Assembly: GCA_019348575.1 (NCBI GenBank)
Contig: JAHWJE010000029.1
Coordinates: 1 to 9,503, forward strand
From: Actinomycetota bacterium
GTDB lineage: Bacteria; Actinomycetota; Thermoleophilia; Solirubrobacterales; Solirubrobacteraceae
Direction of reading: 5' to 3'
DNA: 9,503 bases
The translations under genes were made by a program, and so were the position numbers. This document shows positions 5,439-9,503 of the stretch, piece by piece; within the stretch, counting starts at the first letter, position 1, and every line of letters begins with the position of its first letter. A model generated the notes under the pieces. It was given only the letters and a program-made list of their open reading frames with translations, searched no databases and was not told the DNA's origin.

Positions 5439-7700
5439 TTATCCGCGCGCAGTCAAGCTGCGGCTGATCGTCGTCGGATCGCCGGCGTCGGCGGTCGCCT
5501 CGATCTGCAGCGTGACGGTCAGCGCGCGCCGCGCCTTCATCGCCTTGCGCAGCCGCGCGAGCTGCGTGCGCGTCAGCCTGACGCGCACGATCTTCGCCTC
5601 GCCCGCGGCCAGCTCGGCGGTCGCCGGGCGCAGGCTCACCGAGACCGCGCGCTTGCGCTTCCGGGGCTTGTGGCGCTCGGTCAGCGTGCCCGTCACCTCG
5701 ACGCGGCAGATCGTGTCGCAGCCGACGCGCAGCGGCAGCTGGCGCATGGTGAACAGCCTGCCGGTGCGCAGGACCTTCACGTCGAGCTCGGGCCCGAGCG
5801 GCGGCGGCAGCGTCGGCGCCTTCGGCGGCGGCGGGTTTCCGAGCGGCGCCGTGGCGACGCAGGGCGGCGCCTCCGGCACGGCGAGCACGAACTGCTGGAC
5901 GCGGTGGTTGCGCGTGTCGGTCACGGTCAGCACGCCGCGGCAGTCGACGACGACGCCCGTCGGGTTGATGAACTGGCCGGGCCCTATCCCGCGCTCGCCG
6001 AACATGCCCAGCCGCTCGCCGTTCGGGCCGAAGCGCTGGATGCGGTTGTTGCCGCGGTCGGCGACCCACAGCTTCCCGCCGGCGTCGAGCGCGATCTGCG
6101 CCGGCGCCGAGAGCTTGCCGAGCGTCCGGCCCGAGCCGCCGAAGCGCGTCACGACGGCGCCCTGCGCGTCGAAGACCGTGATCCGGTTGTTCGTCGCGCT
6201 GGCGTACGTGCGCGCGCCGTCCGGCGTCACGGCGACGCCGCGCACCCTGCCGGCGTCCGTCCAGGCGCCGAGATAGTCGCCTGCTGTCGTGAAGCGCACG
6301 ATCCGGCTGTTGCCCGTGTCGGCGACGCTGACGATGCCGTTGGCGATCGAGATCGCCAGCGGGTCGAGCAGCTGCCCCGGCCCGCTGCCCTGGGCGGCGA
6401 TCGTGCGCGCCGGCAGCCCCGTTGCGCGCGAGAAGACGAAGATCCGCCCGCGCCGCCGGTCGAGCACGTAGGCATCGCCGGCGGCGTCGAAGGCGACCGC
6501 GACGGGCGAGCGCAGGATCGTCGGGCCGGGGGCGGGGGAGCCCCAGCTCGAGGCGACCGAGCCGTCGGGACTCAGCAGCTCGATGCGGCCGTTGATCGAG
6601 TCGGCGACCGCGCGCACGCCGCCTGCGTCGGCGGCGAGGCCGAGCGGCGTGTTGAACTGGCCCCTGCCGCGGCCCGAGACGCCCCACGAGCGCAGCAGCC
6701 CGCCGCTGCGGTTGAACACGTCGATGCGGTCGTTGCCGGTGTTCGTGACGTACAGCGCGCCCGTCGCGTCGGACGCGATCGCGCGCGGGAAGGCGAGCTG
6801 GCCGGGGCCGGTGCCGTAGTGGCCCCAGCGGGCCTTGTACTTGTAGTCGGGCTGGGGCCCGAAGCGCAGCACGCGCTGGTTGATGTCGTCGGCGACGAAG
6901 ACGCGGCCCTGCGGGTCGATCGCGACGCCGAACGGGAAGCTGAACTGGTTGCCGCGCGCGCCCTGCCCGCTGCCCACGGTGCGGATCACGCGCCCGCCGA
7001 AGTCGATCACGACGAGGCGGTGGTTCTTGTCGTCGGCGACGATCAGCCGCTGGCCGCGAACCGCCAGCCCGCGCGGGTTGTAGAGCAAGCCGGGCGGGAC
7101 GATCTCGGTCGCGCCGGAGCCGTCGAGGTTGAAGCGCTGCAGGCGGTTGTTGAGGCTGTCGGAGACGAACAGCAGGTTGCCCGACGTCACGAGCCCTCCG
7201 CCGGCGGGCGCGTCGTTGCCCCCGCCCTTGCCGAAGTTGAACTCGCCCAGGCCCGTGCCGCGGCGCCCGAACGAGCCCAGCAGGTTGCCGGCCGCGTCGA
7301 AGCGGTCGATCCGGTTGCTGCCGTCGGCGACGAACAGCGTGTTGTCGGCGGCGACCGTGATCGCCCCGACCGACGTCAGCTCGCCCGGGCGCGGGCCCGC
7401 GCGCCCGATCTCGCGCCGAAACGCGCCGTCGGGCCCGAAGACCTGGATCACGCTCGAGGACTGGTCGGCGACGTAGACCGCGCCGTCGGGCCCGATCGCG
7501 ACCGACTGCGGAAAGCGCAGGACGCCGCCGCCGCGCTGCCCCACCTGCGAGCTGGCGACGTACGGGCAGAGGGGCGCGGCGCCGGGGCATGCCGACTGCG
7601 CGTGCGCGTTCGCCGGCGTCACGAGAGCCGCGATCGCGCACGCGATCGACAGCGCGCAAGCCGCGACGCCCCGCCGGCGGCGATCGCTGATCGGAGCCAT
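5439..7700 (-). CDS. Secreted NHL-repeat beta-propeller protein with a C-terminal basic domain
   Basis: The 753-residue product begins with a signal peptide: DRRRRG, a hydrophobic core, and a likely cut after AHA at residue 34. Residues 60-614 hold about twelve NHL blades of 36-60 residues, each with a P-x-G/A-hydrophobic strand, a VADxxNNRIxRF-type strand and often a GxGPGQ turn. NHL propellers usually close with six blades, so twelve suggests two propellers in tandem. A proline-rich linker (about 615-640, PPPPKAPTLPPP) leads to a C-terminal domain of about 110 residues with a CDTIC pair, a basic KPRKRKRA stretch and alternating beta-strand-like segments. NHL domains bind proteins, glycans or RNA; some extracellular ones are lyases, but I see no catalytic signature. 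No C-terminal sorting motif or late membrane helix is present. I chose the ATG at 7700, with AGG 6 nt upstream; a GTG at 7715 is the alternative. Confidence 0.88.
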   Translation of the reverse strand: MAPISDRRRRGVAACALSIACAIAALVTPANAHAQSACPGAAPLCPYVASSQVGQRGGGVLRFPQSVAIGPDGAVYVADQSSSVIQVFGPDGAFRREIGRAGPRPGELTSVGAITVAADNTLFVADGSNRIDRFDAAGNLLGSFGRRGTGLGEFNFGKGGGNDAPAGGGLVTSGNLLFVSDSLNNRLQRFNLDGSGATEIVPPGLLYNPRGLAVRGQRLIVADDKNHRLVVIDFGGRVIRTVGSGQGARGNQFSFPFGVAIDPQGRVFVADDINQRVLRFGPQPDYKYKARWGHYGTGPGQLAFPRAIASDATGALYVTNTGNDRIDVFNRSGGLLRSWGVSGRGRGQFNTPLGLAADAGGVRAVADSINGRIELLSPDGSVASSWGSPAPGPTILRSPVAVAFDAAGDAYVLDRRRGRIFVFSRATGLPARTIAAQGSGPGQLLDPLAISIANGIVSVADTGNSRIVRFTTAGDYLGAWTDAGRVRGVAVTPDGARTYASATNNRITVFDAQGAVVTRFGGSGRTLGKLSAPAQIALDAGGKLWVADRGNNRIQRFGPNGERLGMFGERGIGPGQFINPTGVVVDCRGVLTVTDTRNHRVQQFVLAVPEAPPCVATAPLGNPPPPKAPTLPPPLGPELDVKVLRTGRLFTMRQLPLRVGCDTICRVEVTGTLTERHKPRKRKRAVSVSLRPATAELAAGEAKIVRVRLTRTQLARLRKAMKARRALTVTLQIEATADAGDPTTISRSLTARG
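5860..7523 (-). repeat. Coding array of twelve NHL propeller blades
   Basis: The degenerate protein repeat recurs about every 46 residues (about 140 bp). Examples, in gene order, are VYVADQSSSVIQVFG, LFVADGSNRIDRF, LFVSDSLNNRLQRF, LIVADDKNHRLVVI, VFVADDINQRVLRFG, LYVTNTGNDRIDVF, VRAVADSINGRIELL, DAYVLDRRRGRIFVF, VSVADTGNSRIVRF, TYASATNNRITVF, LWVADRGNNRIQRFG and LTVTDTRNHRVQQFV. At DNA level the Asn-Asn-Arg-Ile core shows as recurring CGGTTGTT-like strings on the plus strand, near 6050, 6185 and 7143. The units have diverged, so this is an old array and not a recent tandem duplication. Confidence 0.85.
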
Positions 7701-7730
7701 CGTCGCCTGAACCACCGCCGGCGACGATAG
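7697..7730 (-). promoter_or_regulatory. Inverted repeat covering the start codon of the NHL gene
   Basis: ATCGTCGCC (7699-7707) and GGCGACGAT (7720-7728) on the plus strand form a perfect 9-bp inverted repeat around a 12-nt centre. With one G-U pair and one more C-G pair the RNA stem grows to 11 bp. Read on the minus strand, the downstream arm contains the AGGCGACG ribosome-binding stretch and the AUG at 7700. A folded leader would therefore hide the translation start; alternatively the dyad is a protein operator. The repeat is exact and its function is inferred. Confidence 0.45.
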
Positions 7731-7780
7731 TCGCGCCCGTCGGCGCGGATGCAGGCCCGGGTATGGTCGCCCGCAGAGCG

Positions 7781-7803
7781 GAGGCGCCGATCGATCGGGC
7801 CTC
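7781..7803 (-). terminator. Candidate terminator hairpin after the thioredoxin gene
   Basis: GAGGC (7781-7785) pairs with GCCTC (7799-7803), continued inward by CCGA/TCGG with a single bulged base and a TCGA tetraloop, for about nine base pairs in total. It begins 8 nt after the TAG of the thioredoxin gene, the usual place for a terminator. No U-tract follows, as is frequent in GC-rich actinobacteria, so the call is tentative. Confidence 0.45.
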
Positions 7804-7811
7804 TCGACGCC

Positions 7812-8249
7812 CTACTGGCGAGCCGTCACGTGGCGCTCGAGCACCGCGCGCAGCTGCGGCGCGGGAACCGCTCCGACGACGCGGTCGATCTCCTGGCCGT
7901 CCTTCAGCAGTACGAGCAAGGGGATGCCCTGCACGTCGAACCGCGCGGCGATCGCGGGCGCCTCGTCGACGTTGAGCTTCACGACCTTCAGCCGCCCGGC
8001 GAACTCGCGGCCCATCTGCTCGACGATCGGCGAGACCATCCGGCAGGGACCGCACCACGGCGCCCAGAGGTCCACCAGCGCGGGGATCGACGCGGCGATC
8101 TCCTCGTCGAATCCGCCGGCGTCGGCGTCGACGATCCACGGCAGGACCGTGTGGCAGGCGCTGCAGCGCGGGACGCCGTTCGGCGTGGGCCGCACGCGGT
8201 TCTTCGTCGCGCAGCTGGGGCACGTGATGATGGTCGGCTTCGCTGCCAT
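7812..8249 (-). CDS. Thioredoxin-2-like protein with N-terminal zinc ribbon
   Basis: This 145-residue cytosolic thiol-disulfide reductant probably reduces oxidised protein thiols, with electrons from thioredoxin reductase (family knowledge). It has two parts. The first 35 residues hold two CxxC pairs (Cys10/Cys13 and Cys29/Cys32), the zinc-binding ribbon of the thioredoxin 2 (TrxC) type. A complete thioredoxin fold follows, with the active site WAPWCGPCR (Cys66/Cys69), VVKLNVDEAP, and the cis-proline Pro110 in VQGIPLLVLLKDG. No signal peptide is present. The start is the ATG at 8249, preceded by GAAG at short range. The gene has its own divergent upstream region (8250-8330), a hairpin just after its stop, and 111 nt separating it from the NHL gene, so it is probably a single-gene unit. 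Confidence 0.95.
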   Translation of the reverse strand: MAAKPTIITCPSCATKNRVRPTPNGVPRCSACHTVLPWIVDADAGGFDEEIAASIPALVDLWAPWCGPCRMVSPIVEQMGREFAGRLKVVKLNVDEAPAIAARFDVQGIPLLVLLKDGQEIDRVVGAVPAPQLRAVLERHVTARQ

Positions 8250-8330
8250 CGCGCTTCAGGCTACTTCCCCGGGCCGGCGCGGCTGGGGCGTGCGTTTGCG
8301 CGGTGACCGCCGGGGGGGCATCATCGCGGC

Positions 8331-8762
8331 ATGAGCACAACGCACCCGCCGGACGAGGTCAGCGCGCTGCAGGAAGCAGCCGGCGCCGCGGAGTTCGAGC
8401 TGACGCTGGCCTACGAGGAGATCGCTCAGAAGGTCGCCGCCGGCGACCGGTTCACCAGCACTCAGCAGAACGCGGCCGCGCAGCTGCTCGAGGTGTCCGC
8501 CGCGGTGCGCGAGCTGGTCGCCGAAGCGCGCGACCTGCGCGAGCGGGGCGCGACCCGCACGACCGTCGCGTCGCGCGCGCACCAGCTTGCCGCGCGGACC
8601 GCGGAGCTGCGCGCGGCGTTCGGCGGGCAGCCGGTCAGCCAGATCGACGGCGCCGAGCGTCCGGGGCGCGCGGGCGGCGGCGCGGGGCAGGCGTGGCGCG
8701 GTGGGGCAACCGTGGGATCAGCGCCTCGCGGATTGCCGCGCGTGCCGCGGCGCGGCCGTTGA
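8331..8762 (+). CDS. Small helical protein of unknown function
   Basis: I do not recognise a family. The frame encodes 143 residues from an ATG at 8331. Residues 10-98 look like consecutive amphipathic helices rich in Ala, Glu, Arg and Leu (for example AEFELTLAYEEIAQKVAAGD and AAVRELVAEARDLRERG), with no signal peptide, membrane segment or cysteine. Third codon positions are almost all G or C up to about 8690, supporting real coding. Beyond that the frame has several A- or T-ending codons and a Gly/Arg/Pro tail. That tail overlaps the 3' end of the oppositely oriented oxidoreductase gene by 128 bp. The ribosome-binding site is weak: the nearest purine run is seven Gs at 8312-8318, 12 nt away. 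The gene is divergent from the thioredoxin gene. An acyl carrier-like, coiled-coil or DNA-associated role cannot be told apart. Confidence 0.6.
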   Translation: MSTTHPPDEVSALQEAAGAAEFELTLAYEEIAQKVAAGDRFTSTQQNAAAQLLEVSAAVRELVAEARDLRERGATRTTVASRAHQLAARTAELRAAFGGQPVSQIDGAERPGRAGGGAGQAWRGGATVGSAPRGLPRVPRRGR

Positions 8763-9503
8763 CGCCGTGCACGGCGCCGCCCGGGAAGGTCGACGCGCTC
8801 CCCAGATAGAGCCCGCGCAGCGGCGTCCGGTAGGGGGCCAGCGACGGGGCGGGACGGAAGATCACCTGGTCGAGCGTGTAGGAGCCCGCGCCGACGTCAC
8901 CTCCGACGAGGTTCCGGTTGCGCTCCTCGAGCTGGCCCGGGAGCATCACGTGCCGGGCGAGGACGAGGTCGCGGAAGCCGGGCGCGAAGCGCTCCATCTG
9001 CGTCTCCATCCGCTCGACGTGGCGCTCGCCCTCCTTCGCCCAGTCGACGCCATGCGGACCGTGCGTGTAGGCCCAGGCGGTGTGCTTGCCCGCAGGCGCG
9101 CGCGAGGGGTCCGACACCGACTGCTGCCCCGTGAGCATGAACGGCCGGTCCGCCAGACCGCTGTCACCCGTCGGCGCGACCGCCTGCAGGACCTCGTCGT
9201 CCGACAGCGCGCCCATCCGCTGGAGGATCTGCGGGAACCTGCCCGCGTGTGGTGCGAGCGGCTCCTTGAGGATCTTCGACGCCCGGGTCAGTGGCAGCAG
9301 CTCGGTCGCGAGCTGCTTGATGAGGTCCGAAGGCCTGACGCACATCCGGTACTCGGGCCGCATCAGGACCTGTGCCGCCTGGTTGCCCGTGTACATCGTG
9401 ACGGATCCGCGGTCGACGCCGAGGCCCTGGGCGTGCATGAACATCAGGGCTTCCTGTGTCACCTTCTCGGCCTCGACATCGATGTTGCCCGTCGTCCGAC
9501 CCC
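8635..9503 (-). CDS. Phytoene-dehydrogenase-like NAD(P)/FAD oxidoreductase, 5' part beyond the window
   Basis: The frame is open to the right edge and shows the C-terminal 289 codons; proteins of this class usually exceed 500 residues, and the N-terminal FAD-binding GxGxxG motif is outside. Recognisable pieces are PFMLTGQQSVSDPSRAPAGK, HTAWAYTHGPHG, the ERMETQMERFAPGF helix, ERNRNLVGGDVGAGSYTLDQ, and the C-terminal flavin-contacting segment LYLGSASTFPGGAVHGVNGR. This pattern is typical of the phytoene desaturase/PYROXD2-like group, whose members oxidise or isomerise carotenoids and other substrates with FAD; the substrate here cannot be named. After about residue AIREALIPR the sequence becomes an Arg/Pro tail to the TGA at 8635, overlapping the opposing small gene tail-to-tail. 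A GTG at 9462 is internal and not the start. Confidence 0.88.
   Translation of the reverse strand, partial: GRTTGNIDVEAEKVTQEALMFMHAQGLGVDRGSVTMYTGNQAAQVLMRPEYRMCVRPSDLIKQLATELLPLTRASKILKEPLAPHAGRFPQILQRMGALSDDEVLQAVAPTGDSGLADRPFMLTGQQSVSDPSRAPAGKHTAWAYTHGPHGVDWAKEGERHVERMETQMERFAPGFRDLVLARHVMLPGQLEERNRNLVGGDVGAGSYTLDQVIFRPAPSLAPYRTPLRGLYLGSASTFPGGAVHGVNGRAAARAAIREALIPRLPHRATPAPRRRPRAPDARRRRSG

Noticed and set aside
5860..7523. Recurrent CGGTTGTT-like strings considered as DNA-level direct repeats or a CRISPR-like array
   Set aside because: They are codons of the Asn-Asn-Arg-Ile core of NHL blades; the units are diverged and in frame, with no uniform spacers.
5385..7730. A 781-codon plus-strand frame opposite the NHL gene
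   Set aside because: It mirrors the NHL repeats in antisense; the repeat motif, signal peptide and domain order are coherent only on the minus strand.
5326..8340. A 1004-codon stop-free minus-strand frame spanning the SGNH, NHL and thioredoxin region
   Set aside because: It is Arg/Ala/Pro-rich without any domain and runs in a different frame through three recognisable genes. Long spurious open frames are expected at this GC content.

Overview
This window is ordinary bacterial chromosome with very high GC and strongly GC-rich third codon positions. The gene content suggests a GC-rich actinobacterium: a PhhA/HPPD pair with a divergent Lrp/AsnC regulator, an acyltransferase-3/SGNH fusion, a zinc-ribbon thioredoxin and a secreted NHL-propeller protein. 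The propeller protein's proline linker and basic C-terminal domain would fit Thermoleophilia (Solirubrobacterales, Conexibacter-like). That placement is inference; no rRNA or other phylogenetic marker is present.

Layout. Positions 1-1971 (minus strand) hold a phenylalanine/tyrosine catabolic unit: phenylalanine 4-hydroxylase, then 4-hydroxyphenylpyruvate dioxygenase, which starts inside the end of the hydroxylase gene and runs off the left edge. A 120-nt, locally AT-richer divergent region (1972-2091) separates it from an Lrp/AsnC-family regulator (2092-2577, plus strand), the obvious candidate local regulator. Next on the plus strand is a large membrane O-acyltransferase fused to an SGNH domain (to 4699). 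It converges on a small secreted SGNH/GDSL hydrolase (4748-5344, minus). Upstream of that hydrolase on the minus strand lie a 753-residue secreted protein with about twelve NHL blades (5439-7700) and a thioredoxin-2-like protein (7812-8249). On the right, a small helical protein of unknown function (8331-8762, plus) overlaps tail-to-tail with the C-terminal part of a phytoene-dehydrogenase-like FAD oxidoreductase that runs off the right edge.

How they fit together. PhhA turns phenylalanine into tyrosine and HPPD turns 4-hydroxyphenylpyruvate into homogentisate. The connecting transaminase and the homogentisate ring-cleavage genes are not in view. The acyltransferase-SGNH fusion and the free SGNH hydrolase may act on the same exported glycan, one adding and one removing acyl groups. 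The NHL protein and the thioredoxin have no evident link to these pathways.

No rRNA, tRNA, CRISPR array, insertion sequence, prophage or recognisable defence system was seen, and I found no clear undescribed multi-gene system. The most interesting small-scale signals are two hairpins that would cover ribosome-binding or start sites (phhA and the NHL gene), a near-palindrome over the regulator's start codon, the twelve-blade propeller, and a 128-bp tail-to-tail gene overlap with a visible switch in codon bias.
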